In this document: one piece after another, positions 7,673 through 16,767 of the stretch
How positions within the stretch are numbered: position 1 is the stretch's first letter
How the letters are laid out: each line of letters opens with the position of its first letter
Source: Dyadobacter sp. CY312
GTDB taxonomy: Bacteria; Bacteroidota; Bacteroidia; Cytophagales; Spirosomataceae
Length of the DNA: 64,000 bases
Reading direction: 5' to 3'
NCBI RefSeq assembly: GCF_021390535.1
Contig: NZ_JAJUXG010000005.1
Coordinates: 62,001 to 126,000, forward strand
Notes under the pieces: model-generated
Seen by the model: the letters and a program-made list of their open reading frames with translations, nothing else
The model's database searches: none
Told to the model about the DNA's origin: nothing
Program-made: the position numbers and the translations under genes

Positions 7673-8125
7673 ATGGAGCAGAGAATAAACATGAATGACA
7701 AGGGACAAGGTGCTTTGAAATTGTTGTTCGCATTTGGTGGCTATCTTAAAAAATCGCCTGTTGAAGTAAACCTGCTGGAACTGGTATTCTTCCGCGTTTC
7801 TCAAATTAATGGCTGCGCATATTGCCTTGATATGCACGCAAAAGATGCCCGTGCAAAGGGTGAAACTGAGCAGCGGCTGTATGGACTTAGCGTTTGGCGG
7901 GAAACTCCATATTACACCGATCGTGAGAGGGCGGCGCTGGCATGGTCGGAAGCAGTAACCGAATGCGATGTGCCGGATCATGTATATGTGGAGGCTTGCA
8001 AATACTTTACTGAACAGGAACTTGTTGACCTTACTTTTGCAATTACTACAATTAATACCTGGAATCGTCTTAATCTTGCATTTCCAACCACACCGGGTAC
8101 CTATCAGGTAGGGCAGTTTGGATGA
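7673..8125 (+). CDS. Carboxymuconolactone decarboxylase (AhpD-like) family protein
   Basis: A 150-residue protein of the AhpD-like fold. The motif INGCAYCLDMH gives C48-x2-C51-x3-H55, the redox centre used by AhpD-type alkylhydroperoxidases, and 'TFAITTINTWNRL' is the usual C-terminal helix. Family members remove peroxides or act on small ring lactones. Here the CxxC/His centre points to peroxidase-like chemistry. It is the first gene of a three-gene unit with a YciI protein (30-base gap) and an ECF sigma factor; this grouping recurs for stress-related accessory modules. ATG at 7673 is used; ATG at 7691 is possible. Confidence 0.85.
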   Translation: MEQRINMNDKGQGALKLLFAFGGYLKKSPVEVNLLELVFFRVSQINGCAYCLDMHAKDARAKGETEQRLYGLSVWRETPYYTDRERAALAWSEAVTECDVPDHVYVEACKYFTEQELVDLTFAITTINTWNRLNLAFPTTPGTYQVGQFG

Positions 8126-8155
8126 TCGAAATTCAAATATATAAACCGAAATACA

Positions 8156-8512
8156 ATGAATGAGTTTCTTTTAATTTTCCGCAGGGACTTTACCACGAAG
8201 GAAGAGCAACCATCGCCAGAGGTATTGCAAACATCGCTGAAAGCCTGGCAGGACTGGTTTGGCAGTCTTGCAGCACAAAATAAACTGGCAAGACCGCTCC
8301 AAAGATGGGATGGTGAAGGGCGGATTGTGAAACCAAACAGCGCTGTAATTAACGGCCCCTACGCTGAAATCAAAGAGTCAATTGGCGGTATGATTGTGGT
8401 TACAGCCGCGGACTATGATGAAGCCTCTGAAATTGCCAAAGGATGCCCGATTCTGAAATTGGGTGGAAATGTAGAAATCCGGATGGCTGTTACTCCTCCT
8501 GCTAATAAATAG
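8156..8512 (+). CDS. YciI/DGPF-domain protein
   Basis: A 118-residue protein beginning MNEFLLIFRRDF with 'SAVINGPYAEIKESIGGMIVVTAADYDEA'-type core (GPYAE and GGMIVV seen). This is the DGPF/YciI ferredoxin-like dimeric fold. DGPF proteins are regularly encoded beside ECF sigma factors of the type found immediately downstream, and they are presumed to be part of that system although their biochemistry is not known. It sits between the AhpD-like gene and the sigma factor, in the same direction and with short gaps. Confidence 0.85.
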   Translation: MNEFLLIFRRDFTTKEEQPSPEVLQTSLKAWQDWFGSLAAQNKLARPLQRWDGEGRIVKPNSAVINGPYAEIKESIGGMIVVTAADYDEASEIAKGCPILKLGGNVEIRMAVTPPANK

Positions 8513-8558
8513 CTCTGCTACATTTAATTTTGTGGTCAATCAAAGCCATTCAGGAATT

Positions 8559-9797
8559 ATGGAAGGTGAACTTCTGCCAAATTTGTTTAGAACAGAGTAC
8601 CGCAAGATTGTTGGGGTGCTCTGTTATTTATTTGGTATCGAACATATTGAGATTGCAGAGGATATTGTAAGCGATACCTTTCTTTCGGCAACCGAGCTGT
8701 GGAGTGTAAACGGGCTACCCGAAAATCCCACTGCCTGGCTTTATACAGTAGCCAAGAATAAAACCAAAAATCACCTTAAACGAAGCTCTTTATTCGAAAA
8801 TAAGCTGGCGCCAGATATTAAATACAATGCGCCACTTTCGGAGGAAATTGAGGTTGATTTATCGGTCAAGAATATTTCAGATAGCCAGCTGGCCATGATA
8901 TTTGCGGTGTGCCATCCGTCGATTTCCAGCGATTCACAAGTCGCACTTGCACTCAATTTGTTGTGTGGTTTTGGCGTTCAGGAGATTGCAGACGCATTTC
9001 TTACCAATCGAGATGTGGTATATAAAAGAATTAACCGTGCGAAGGAGCGGTTGAAGGAAGAAAATATCAGGATTGAGCAACCTTCAACTGCTGAAATCAA
9101 CGAACGGCTGGGCAACGTTTTGACGACGATTTACGTGCTGTTTTCGGAAGGCTATTATTCAGCTGGTCATCAAAACACCATATTACGCAAAGACCTTTGT
9201 GCAGAGGCGATGAGACTGTGTTATTTGTTGGTAGAAAACGAAACTACCAATAGACCTGCCGCAAGTGCGTTGTTGGCGTTGATGTGTTTCCATGTTTCTC
9301 GTTTCGATGCGAGAGTGAACGAGAGCGGGGAAATGATATTGTACCAGGATCAGGATGAAACGCTCTGGAATCAGGAGCTAATTGCACGCGGCGGGTACTT
9401 CCTCAACAAAGCATCCGTGGGCAATGAGCTGTCGAGGTATCATCTGGAAGCAGGAATTGCATACTGGCATACGCAAAAGGAAAGCACAATTGAAAAATGG
9501 GAAAGTATATTGCAGCTGTACAATAGCTTACTTATACTGGAATATTCACCCATTGCTGCTTTGAACCGGACCTACGCCTTGTCGATGACAAGTGGTAAAA
9601 AAGTTGCAATTGCAGAAGCTGAAAAGCTGGATCTGAAAACCAACCATTTCTATTTTTCTCTGCTGGGAAATCTGTACACTGGAATTGACAACCAAAAGGC
9701 ACTCCAACATTTGGAAACCGCACTGGAAATTTCAGTTTCAGGAACAGATAAGGCAACGATTATCCGGAATATTCAAAAATTGAAAGAGAGCATGTAA
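8559..9797 (+). CDS. ECF sigma factor with long C-terminal extension (ECF42/DUF6596 type)
   Basis: The sigma-70 region 2 is at the N-terminus (LFGIEHIEIAEDIVSDTF, then TAWLYTVAKNKTKNH) and region 4 follows (GFGVQEIADAFLTNRDVVYK). After it comes a roughly 230-residue helical, TPR-like extension with 'LFSEGYYSAGH' and 'SPIAALNRTYAL', diagnostic of the ECF42 group linked to DGPF proteins. No anti-sigma factor is encoded nearby, which is normal for this group; the extension is thought to control activity. The ATG at 8559 (MEGELLPNLFRTEY) fits the family start better than a GTG nine codons earlier (8532). It most likely directs the three-gene unit and a small regulon. Confidence 0.85.
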   Translation: MEGELLPNLFRTEYRKIVGVLCYLFGIEHIEIAEDIVSDTFLSATELWSVNGLPENPTAWLYTVAKNKTKNHLKRSSLFENKLAPDIKYNAPLSEEIEVDLSVKNISDSQLAMIFAVCHPSISSDSQVALALNLLCGFGVQEIADAFLTNRDVVYKRINRAKERLKEENIRIEQPSTAEINERLGNVLTTIYVLFSEGYYSAGHQNTILRKDLCAEAMRLCYLLVENETTNRPAASALLALMCFHVSRFDARVNESGEMILYQDQDETLWNQELIARGGYFLNKASVGNELSRYHLEAGIAYWHTQKESTIEKWESILQLYNSLLILEYSPIAALNRTYALSMTSGKKVAIAEAEKLDLKTNHFYFSLLGNLYTGIDNQKALQHLETALEISVSGTDKATIIRNIQKLKESM

Positions 9798-9805
9798 GCA
9801 GCTCT

Positions 9806-10308
9806 CTAAACAGCTTCCTTCGTTTTCGGTTTAATATCCTCTTTTTGGCTAAGTAGTGAAATCACCCTGTTAAAGTAAGGTTCTGCAATTTTGCTTGGTT
9901 TTATATCCCAGCCGCGGTCATAATTCACAATACAGGAGCCGATGAAACTGCCGGTACTTTCCATTACCTCCGGATCCCAGATCGAAAGTTTGGAGATATG
10001 ACCGTTTTCAATAGCAAGTTTGGCAGGTATTTTCAGCACCAGGGCCGAAAACGCATATTTATCGACTACGCCTCCAATCCACATGGCGCCTTTCACCTTC
10101 ACGTCAGGAGAACGTTCGTTAATGCGTGCAGCAATGTCTTTTTCTTTCGGAGCAACAAAATCGCGTTTCTGTTTTACAAGATACTCATCAATGGCGCGGT
10201 TGACGTGTTCAACGGGGTCCAAACCGTCGAACTCGCTCAGTTCGTGTAGCTTTTTGCTTTGTGTGACCGTAAGACTCACGCTTTTTCTTAATCTCTTCTG
10301 CTGTATCA
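9806..10308 (-). CDS. Putative RHH-like / DUF7678-like small protein
   Basis: The N-terminal part (RKSVSLTVTQSKKLHEL, then DPVEHVNRAIDEYL) looks like a strand followed by two helices, as in ribbon-helix-helix proteins. The C-terminal part (AMWIGGVVDKYAF, ISKLSIWDPE, VNYDRGWDIKP) resembles DUF7678, a small domain with an NYDRGWD motif. The frame is open to 10438, but the first 43 residues look unlike protein. A GTG at 10308 gives a sensible start, and no ATG lies close by. It converges on the sigma-factor gene with only eight bases between stops. The function is unknown. Confidence 0.5.
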
Positions 10309-10544
10309 CCTTTGTAATTGTTGGGCCAATTTCAAATTTACACAGCTTAAAAAAGGTATTAAAGCATACCGGAGTATTTGTGCCCGTTTTGCCTAAATTT
10401 GGATTTATTCTTAGTATAGATACAGCTGATAAACGCAAAGTAGGTAGCTAATTCTTAGGTAAAAGAGTCTCCGCCGAACCATTTTTTTATGAAATTTCAG
10501 TAAACATTTGTTGCTAATAATCTGTCAGATAGTTGGTTTTAAAC

Positions 10545-10964
10545 CTATTTGAGATAAATATCCAGTTCAAAATACTTTTGCCTGATGTTGCTGAGGGCAA
10601 ACGCAGCTCCGGCGGCGGCAAAGATAGAATAATCAAAAGCTCCCTTGATTCCGGTCGAAAATGTCATCGATAATGCAAAAATGAGTAAAAGGCATCCGCT
10701 AAGTTTTGCGAAGAGCTCGGTTTTAAATCCAAGAAGCAAAAATATTGGCAAGATAATTTCTGCCGCAGTGGCAACTATGGCAGCGGGGGAAATGAAGGCT
10801 TCCGGGAACCATGGATTTAACTGAGCAGTGTAGCTCACGAAATTATCCCAATTTCCCCAAACGGAGTTCTCTTTGCTCCAAAAACCAAACCTGTCGGCAA
10901 CCGCGGATAAAAAACCGGTAGAAAGTGCAAGACGTAGGAACAGTTTGAGAATGTTAGGTTTCAT
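10545..10964 (-). CDS. DoxX family membrane protein
   Basis: A protein of about 139 residues with four predicted membrane helices: 'ILKLFLRLALSTGFLSAVADRF' near the start, then 'IVATAAEIILPIFLLLGF', 'LSGCLLLIFALSMTFS' and a last one around 'SIFAAAGAAFAL'. This is the small DoxX-like fold, widespread and mostly uncharacterised. An ATG 11 codons upstream (10997) is possible, but MKPNILKLF at 10964 gives the normal family start. It follows the amidohydrolase gene (stop at 11009), probably in one transcript. Confidence 0.75.
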   Translation of the reverse strand: MKPNILKLFLRLALSTGFLSAVADRFGFWSKENSVWGNWDNFVSYTAQLNPWFPEAFISPAAIVATAAEIILPIFLLLGFKTELFAKLSGCLLLIFALSMTFSTGIKGAFDYSIFAAAGAAFALSNIRQKYFELDIYLK

Positions 10965-11008
10965 TGGTTTCGCATTTTTGTACAGAGTGTTGGGCAAACT
11001 GATTTAAG

Positions 11009-12106
11009 TTAATCAGGAAAGAATGACTTGTTTATACCCGGAAGTAAAGTAAGCGCATTTTTATAATAAACCTTTTTTAGTATTTGGTCGCTTAGTCCCA
11101 TGCCATACATGTTCCAGTGTGCGTGGTATTTTTTGTGGTAAGGGAAATACTCGTCATTGGTTTCCAACACACGAAAATAGGTATTGTATTCTGACGGAAC
11201 CCAGGAGTCTTTGCCAAAGAGGATCCTGTCCTGATATTTCTCAAAAAAACTACGGGCCATTGCGGGCTGTCTGCCAAGTTCCGCTATAACTGCACCAAAT
11301 TCGGTGTACATATTTGGAAGCTCATCCATGAGCTTTGAGAGCTTTGCAAGGTCGTTGGCCAGCCAACCAAAGTGGGCATTGATAAATTTCGTTTTCGGGT
11401 GTTTACGGAACATCCTGTGTTGCTCGTCAATAATTTGCTGCCACGATATATCCAGGTTCATATACTGCCGATCGGCATGCTTGTACATTTCAAGCCAGCG
11501 TTCATTTTTCTCGTCCATCGGATCCCAAAACGACTTTGGCGCCGCGGAATGAATGAGCACAGGCCAGCCGTATTCGGCGCACTTTTGCCAGATCGGATCA
11601 AGCCGGGAATCGTCCACCGCAATACGATTCCCTTTTTCATCTTTGTATGTAAGACCAAGCTCTTTAAAAACTTTAAGCCCTTTTGCGCCGTTTTTAAAAT
11701 CCTTTTCCAGTTGTTGTAAAGTGTTACGAGTCCAGTTGGACTCACCAAAACCTTTAAAGTTTACATTGGTAAAAATGACGATCCGGTCTGCGTATTGGTG
11801 CTTCTTTACATTATCCGTCATTTGTTTGAGAGCATCGCCGCCTTTTCCACTCAGGTTGATCATCACCTTCATGTTCATTGCGTCCATGGTCGTTACCAGC
11901 TTATTCAAATCCTGATTTTCCATATACGGCTGATGATTGTGTATGTCAATAAATGGAAATTTGGAAGCTGTCACCGAATGCTCCGGAACTACCAAGGTAG
12001 ACACGGGATTGTACTGCTCAAATGTGAGCGGTTGGCTCTGTCCGAATGAAATGGCCGTACAGCCCAAACAGAATAGCAGTGTCCCTGCCAATTTCCCTAA
12101 CAACAT
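11009..12106 (-). CDS. Exported amidohydrolase family protein (TIM-barrel metal hydrolase)
   Basis: Starting at 12106 gives a clean signal peptide (MLLGKLAGTLLFCLGC). An in-frame ATG at 12163 only adds a polar stretch before it. The mature protein has DIHNH (His56 and His58), the first metal motif of amidohydrolase-2 enzymes, then 'GLKVFKEL' (possible carboxylated Lys), 'PVLIHSAAP', 'FINAHFGWL' and 'RILFGKDSW', which supply the later His and Asp ligands. The family hydrolyses or decarboxylates small cyclic and amide substrates, and the substrate here cannot be read. The product should be periplasmic. A DoxX gene follows. Confidence 0.85.
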   Translation of the reverse strand: MLLGKLAGTLLFCLGCTAISFGQSQPLTFEQYNPVSTLVVPEHSVTASKFPFIDIHNHQPYMENQDLNKLVTTMDAMNMKVMINLSGKGGDALKQMTDNVKKHQYADRIVIFTNVNFKGFGESNWTRNTLQQLEKDFKNGAKGLKVFKELGLTYKDEKGNRIAVDDSRLDPIWQKCAEYGWPVLIHSAAPKSFWDPMDEKNERWLEMYKHADRQYMNLDISWQQIIDEQHRMFRKHPKTKFINAHFGWLANDLAKLSKLMDELPNMYTEFGAVIAELGRQPAMARSFFEKYQDRILFGKDSWVPSEYNTYFRVLETNDEYFPYHKKYHAHWNMYGMGLSDQILKKVYYKNALTLLPGINKSFFPD

Positions 12107-12327
12107 TTGAGCAGAGCTCAACTCATGACCGAATAATTGCATAAATAGATTTTTATCTGACAAGATAGTTTCTCAGCGTTGCGGAAGGTTGTCTCGGGCA
12201 TACAGTTAAAGGGCCGTCCCGTTTAAAAGATGGAACTATATTAACACAGAAGCTAAATGATAAAGCCACCTACTGAATTTGTTTGGTGCAAATCCGGCAG
12301 ATGGCTGATTTTGGAAGCTTTTAATCT

Positions 12328-13437
12328 CTATTTTTTTTCAGTATTTGAGTAATACTTTTGAACAAAGCCAATCCAATCTTTTTCTCCTTCTGGTATTCTT
12401 ACATCTGGCTTAAAGCCGACGTTATCAATCCGAAAATCCTTCACCCAGCCATTGCGTCCCCAAGGTGTAGCTAAGTTGTAAATCCCGTCGCAAATTCTAA
12501 AATCCTGATCGCTTCCGTAATCCATTACACCATAAGAGTTTGTGCCAAAAAGAGTTACTTTTTTGCTTTGTTTGCCTTCAAATATGTAGAATTCCGTAGC
12601 ACTTCCACTTCCCTTATCAATCAGAAAGGCGATTTGCCGGGGATAGCTTTTGGGGTCTACGTCAATGGTACGCACCAAATCGCCGGAGTCTTTCACCATT
12701 TTGCCTGGGTTTGCCTTTGCAGCATTCAGTAAATTCAACACACGTTTGTAGTAAGGATCGGTTGTATCCTTATAAGTCTTTATCTCCCGTTCTTTGGATT
12801 TGATAAATTCCTCGCTGCTACGGTAGTCCCATGCCGGATACACCATTGGATTGGTGTAAATGAGTCTGGCCATTTCGTCGGAGGTGCTGGTGTTGCCGCC
12901 ACCGTTTCCCCTTAAATCCATAATCAGATACGGTGTTTTGGCCAGCAATTCGCGGTTTGCTGTTAACATGCTATCGAGTTTCCCTACTTCTCTCTGGTCA
13001 AAAACGGCAAGTTTTACATACAGAAAATCGTCATTTAGTTTCCTGAAAGTCACGAGATCGGTCCGGTTTTTATTCGCTTCCATGTTTGATACCGCCTGTT
13101 TTGTGCCTCTCATCCATACCGAGGCAACATGGCTGTCCTTAAAAAAGTCAGTATAGGTTTGTAAGACGGTCTGGCATGCCAAAGGAGTGCTAACGGAGGA
13201 TGCTTTGCTTCGTAGATTTTTAATTAGTTTGTCGTAGGCTGGACGGGTTTTAGCGGTAACCTTGTCGTCAAATCCGGCATAAACGCGGGTTACTTTGTCA
13301 ATAACTTCTTCCAAAGCCTGGGAGCAGGAACATTCATCTGGATTTACAGCTTTCTGGTCTGAATTTTCCTGCGCCTGAACAAATGTATAAGTGAGGGCAA
13401 AAATTAGAGTAAGAAATGGTTTTAATTTCGTTTTCAT
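12328..13437 (-). CDS. S41 family (C-terminal processing/tail-specific-like) peptidase
   Basis: A 369-residue protein with a signal peptide (MKTKLKPFLTLIFALTYTFVQAQ). The S41 core is visible as LIMDLRGNGGGNTS, then DKGSGSATEFYIFEG, where Ser279 in the G-S-A-T-E string is the probable nucleophile. It has no PDZ domain that I can see, and the region between the two motifs is long. A Cys-rich segment (DECSCSQALEE) follows the signal cleavage site. It probably degrades or trims envelope proteins. It diverges from the LytTR regulator gene with about 110 bases between the starts. Confidence 0.85.
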   Translation of the reverse strand: MKTKLKPFLTLIFALTYTFVQAQENSDQKAVNPDECSCSQALEEVIDKVTRVYAGFDDKVTAKTRPAYDKLIKNLRSKASSVSTPLACQTVLQTYTDFFKDSHVASVWMRGTKQAVSNMEANKNRTDLVTFRKLNDDFLYVKLAVFDQREVGKLDSMLTANRELLAKTPYLIMDLRGNGGGNTSTSDEMARLIYTNPMVYPAWDYRSSEEFIKSKEREIKTYKDTTDPYYKRVLNLLNAAKANPGKMVKDSGDLVRTIDVDPKSYPRQIAFLIDKGSGSATEFYIFEGKQSKKVTLFGTNSYGVMDYGSDQDFRICDGIYNLATPWGRNGWVKDFRIDNVGFKPDVRIPEGEKDWIGFVQKYYSNTEKK

Positions 13438-13547
13438 GGACTGATCTTGGTTTAGATGGCTTTTGATTTATAGAAAATGCTTTGTTACTTTCATGATTAT
13501 GTGTCTTGATAACCGCTGTTCATGCCCCGGCATTTTAATTTCTAGTG

Positions 13548-14309
13548 ATGACAAATACGCTTCGTTGTGCAATTATAGAAGATGAGCCTCTGGCTCAGGA
13601 ACTCCTTGAAAAATATGTCCGTCGTGTCTCTTCGCTGGAACTTGCCGCAACATTCGATGACGCCATTGTAGCCTATGATCAACTCCCCGCTATGCATCCC
13701 GATATTATTTTTCTGGATATCAACATGCCGGAAATGACGGGGATCGAATTCCTGCGGGCTTATCCTGCACCACATCCCGCAATAATTGTAACAACTGCAA
13801 ATCCGGCCCACGCATTGGATGGTTTCGATATGGGTGTTACCGACTATCTTCTGAAACCAATTACGTTTGACCGTTTCCTTAAAGCTGTTGGCCGGGCCAG
13901 GGAAAAAATGAACGGAACTTCTCAGCCAGTTTCTGCTGCTGTCACATCAGAGAACTCACCGGTTTTGTCAGAAACAGTTGCACCATCAGATTTTATATTT
14001 TTCAAGACCGATAAGAAACTGGAACAGGTTCATTTCGATGAAATCATTTTCGTGGAATCGCTTGGCGATTACATCAAAGTTTTTCTTTCAGATCGTTTTC
14101 TTGTTACACTTGTCACAATGAAGAAACTCTGCGAGACACTTCCTGCTGATCGTTTCCTTCGCATTCACCGATCCTTTTTGGTGCAACTTCGCTATATCAA
14201 AACACTCGAAGGAAACACTGTGATCACAACTTCCGGTCAGGAATTGATTATCGGCCCTAACTATCGGGAGGAGGTAAAGATTGCTTTGAAAAAATGGCTG
14301 ATTTCATAA
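13548..14309 (+). CDS. LytTR-family response regulator
   Basis: A 253-residue regulator. The N-terminal receiver domain has acidic residues EDEP near residue 10, the phosphorylated Asp57 in IIFLDINMPEMTG, and the Lys in YLLKPITFDRF. The C-terminal LytTR DNA-binding domain shows FVESLGDYIKVF and FLRIHRSFLVQL. It acts with the histidine kinase encoded next (14536), 225 bases downstream, to switch target promoters that carry paired LytTR sites. ATG at 13548 is preferred; an immediately preceding GTG is in frame. The pair sits upstream of the siderophore locus, but control of that locus is not shown. Confidence 0.9.
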   Translation: MTNTLRCAIIEDEPLAQELLEKYVRRVSSLELAATFDDAIVAYDQLPAMHPDIIFLDINMPEMTGIEFLRAYPAPHPAIIVTTANPAHALDGFDMGVTDYLLKPITFDRFLKAVGRAREKMNGTSQPVSAAVTSENSPVLSETVAPSDFIFFKTDKKLEQVHFDEIIFVESLGDYIKVFLSDRFLVTLVTMKKLCETLPADRFLRIHRSFLVQLRYIKTLEGNTVITTSGQELIIGPNYREEVKIALKKWLIS

Positions 14310-14535
14310 TACCAATGCTTTGATTTAGCCTTCATCGACTATGGAAACAAAGGTATCGGGTCATTCATAATCAACTTAATTAATTCGATAGAGTCCATGT
14401 TATTTCCGATGAAAATGCAAAACGATCTTTATCGGATAAATCACTGCTCTCGTCGAAAAAAGTAACCGAAATACTTCATGAACAGATTCCTTTGAAGAAC
14501 ATTTTTAAAAGGCTCAGGATTTCTCCAATACTAGC

Positions 14536-15705
14536 ATGATCAGACTGGATATCGTTGCAGACAATACAAAATACCACGGCTGGACACGTGTAGGTTTTCA
14601 TGCCCTGCTGATAACAGGGATTTTACTACTGATATTTTCTGCATACGTCCCATGGTTTTTGTACCCATCAGTGCCGCTCGATTATCCATTTAAAACTTAC
14701 GCTGGCCCCATTGTACGTGATGCATTTTGCGTGGTTGTTCAGTATTATTTCCTCGTATTTCTATTCACTCATTATTCCCGAAAACCTGGGTTTCTGGTTG
14801 TTGGGATGGTTGTTTACTATTTTATTTTGTTTACCTGCTATTACTACACGTCATATCTCGTTAAGCATTATTGCGGCTTGCCAGATGATTACACGGGTTC
14901 TATTAGCCATTTTGACAGGATGCCATATTGGAAAGCACTGTTTCATCCGGCAACATTCTATCATTTAATGTTCATTATAGAACGGGCCTTTTACCCGCTG
15001 GCGTTGAAATTGCTGATTGAGATATACAGGCGACAGGTACGGAATGCCAATTTGCAACAGGACTACAACCGTTTGGAACTTGATTTTTTGAAAAGTCAGA
15101 TCAGTCCACATTTTTTGTTCAATGTCCTCAATAGCATCTATGCGCTTACGGAGGAAGAAAGCCCTCGTGCGGCAAAAATTGTTCAACAGTTGTCTGGGAT
15201 GATGCGCTATTCTCTTTATGAAACCGCGGATGCAATGGTACCTCTGTATAAAGAAATATCGTTTATCAGAAACTATGTGGAACTGGAACAACTGAGAACT
15301 TCAAAAAGGCTAACCCTTGAAACCAGTTATCCCAATCCTGTGGACGAGACGCTGGTAATTGCTCCATTTGTTCTAATCACATTTATTGAAAATGCTTTTA
15401 AGCATGGCGTAGGCAGTACAGCCAAAAAGTCGTTTGTGAAAATTGATCTTAAATTGCGGGACGAAGTGCTTACTCTTTCGATTGTAAATAGTAAACCCGT
15501 CAATGCCAAAAAAACGATTGGAGGCTTAGGGTTAGTCAATGTACGCAAAAGATTGGCAGCGCTTTATCCTGATCACCAGTTACAGGTGCTGGATGATGAG
15601 CTGCAATATACCATGACGTTGACCCTGACTTTGTCCAAAAGCAAAATCCCCGACCTTACTTTGAAAGCCGGGGTATCGGAAGTTAAGGTGGATCATATCC
15701 GATAA
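14536..15705 (+). CDS. LytS/YehU-type sensor histidine kinase
   Basis: A 389-residue membrane kinase. The first about 165 residues hold four hydrophobic helices (for example 'LLITGILLLIFSAYVPWFLY'). A His-kinase motif QISPHFLFNVLNSIY follows, with the phospho-acceptor His192. The ATPase part is reduced, with VLITFIENAFKHGV (N box) and TIGGLGLVNVRKRL (G box). This arrangement is typical of the LytS-like kinases that pair with LytTR regulators, here the gene at 13548. No extracytoplasmic sensor domain is present, so the signal is probably sensed in or at the membrane. Confidence 0.9.
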   Translation: MIRLDIVADNTKYHGWTRVGFHALLITGILLLIFSAYVPWFLYPSVPLDYPFKTYAGPIVRDAFCVVVQYYFLVFLFTHYSRKPGFLVVGMVVYYFILFTCYYYTSYLVKHYCGLPDDYTGSISHFDRMPYWKALFHPATFYHLMFIIERAFYPLALKLLIEIYRRQVRNANLQQDYNRLELDFLKSQISPHFLFNVLNSIYALTEEESPRAAKIVQQLSGMMRYSLYETADAMVPLYKEISFIRNYVELEQLRTSKRLTLETSYPNPVDETLVIAPFVLITFIENAFKHGVGSTAKKSFVKIDLKLRDEVLTLSIVNSKPVNAKKTIGGLGLVNVRKRLAALYPDHQLQVLDDELQYTMTLTLTLSKSKIPDLTLKAGVSEVKVDHIR

Positions 15706-15831
15706 AATTGAAGAGACTATATTTGTGACTGATAGATACAGTTAAGACGACATTGTGAGGGGAAATGGCCTTGATTTCTATGATTTAGGTCATAAGGGCG
15801 TTTTTTAACTTAAATAAACCTGTTTTTACTA

Positions 15832-15861
15832 TTGACATTACGCATATAAAAACTAGCTTTG
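15832..15861 (+). promoter_or_regulatory. Bacteroidota-type promoter of the siderophore operon
   Basis: TTG (15832-15834, in TTGACA) and TAGCTTTG (15854-15861) are separated by 19 bases. This matches the Bacteroidota sigma factor consensus TTG-N19/20-TAnnTTTG. The site is 70 bases ahead of the reductase ATG at 15931, in an AT-rich leader. No other start in the gap fits as well. Confidence 0.65.
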
Positions 15862-15882
15862 TGTTTATTATTTATATTGAGT

Positions 15883-15903
15883 CTATATAAAATTAGTATA
15901 TAG
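15883..15903. promoter_or_regulatory. Candidate operator: CTATAT-N9-ATATAG dyad
   Basis: A perfect 6-base dyad with a 9-base spacer begins 21 bases after the -7 element, near the expected transcript start. Placed between an iron-module promoter and its first gene it could bind an iron-responsive repressor. The AT-rich setting makes chance matches likely, and I know no matching published box. Confidence 0.35.
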
Positions 15904-15930
15904 GGTTGATAAATTTAAGTGCTAGTTGGT

Positions 15931-16767
15931 ATGTCGAAGGAAAACAAAACACCCTCTCCAATTCAATTTGATATCTTAGAGGTTACAAAATACAGGAACG
16001 TTACACCCGGAATGCGCCGTATTTCTTTTAAGGGTTGCAAGGCGGTTTACAATAATAGTTTAAGTCCGGGAAGCCACCTCAAAGTATTCATTCCCAGGCC
16101 AGGACAACAAAAACCTGTGCTGCAAATAATAGGCGAAAATGGCCGTGTTGTTCACCCTGCCGACGATCAAAGGGCAACAGTAAGAACCTACACGCTTAGG
16201 AATCTGAATTTAGAAAACGGAGAAATCGACATTGATTTCGTGCTACATGGCGACGAAGGACCGGCTTCTGCATGGGCAGAAAAAGCCCGTCCCGGAGATT
16301 TTCTTGGAGTTGCTTATAGGGAAGGTTTAGCGCAATACAATGCCGACTGGTATTTGTTTGCCGGAGATGAAACTGCACTTCCTGCCATCAGTGCAATCAT
16401 TGAAAATTTACCTGCATCTGCAAAAGGAACTGCTTTTATAGAAGTGGCCAACGCAGGGGAGGAGCAGCAAATTATCACCGAAAGTGGCATCGAAGTAAAC
16501 TGGCTTCATCGAAACGGAATTCCTGCCGGTTACGGAAGTAAACTTTCTGATGCGGTTTTATCGGTTCAGCTGCCGGATTCGACAGTGAAACGCTACGTTT
16601 GGATTGCTGCTGAATTTGTAACAATAAAAGAGTTGCGTAATCATTTTAAGGAAACGCATCAGCTCGATAAAACCGAACTACACGCAACGGCTTACTGGAA
16701 GCTGGATATGGACGAGGATAAATTTCATGACCTTAGGCACCAGCAAATGGCTGAGAATAATCAGTGA
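15931..16767 (+). CDS. Siderophore-interacting protein (FAD-dependent ferric-siderophore reductase)
   Basis: A 278-residue cytoplasmic flavoprotein. 'RTYTLRNLN' matches the FAD-binding R-x-Y-[ST] motif of the SIP/ViuB family. 'FVLHGDEGPASAWA' and GDFLGV belong to the same beta-barrel, and 'YLFAGDETALPAISAII' is the NAD(P)H-binding domain motif. 'YVWIAAEFVTIKELRNHF' is the family's C-terminal signature. It reduces Fe(III) in imported siderophore so that the iron is released. The ATG at 15931 is preferred over a GTG at 15919. Its stop overlaps the GTG of the next gene (GTGA), so reductase and receptor are translationally coupled. Confidence 0.9.
   Translation: MSKENKTPSPIQFDILEVTKYRNVTPGMRRISFKGCKAVYNNSLSPGSHLKVFIPRPGQQKPVLQIIGENGRVVHPADDQRATVRTYTLRNLNLENGEIDIDFVLHGDEGPASAWAEKARPGDFLGVAYREGLAQYNADWYLFAGDETALPAISAIIENLPASAKGTAFIEVANAGEEQQIITESGIEVNWLHRNGIPAGYGSKLSDAVLSVQLPDSTVKRYVWIAAEFVTIKELRNHFKETHQLDKTELHATAYWKLDMDEDKFHDLRHQQMAENNQ

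Noticed and set aside
8532..8558. GTG start for the sigma factor
   Set aside because: It only adds nine residues with no family similarity; the ATG at 8559 fits the usual N-terminus.
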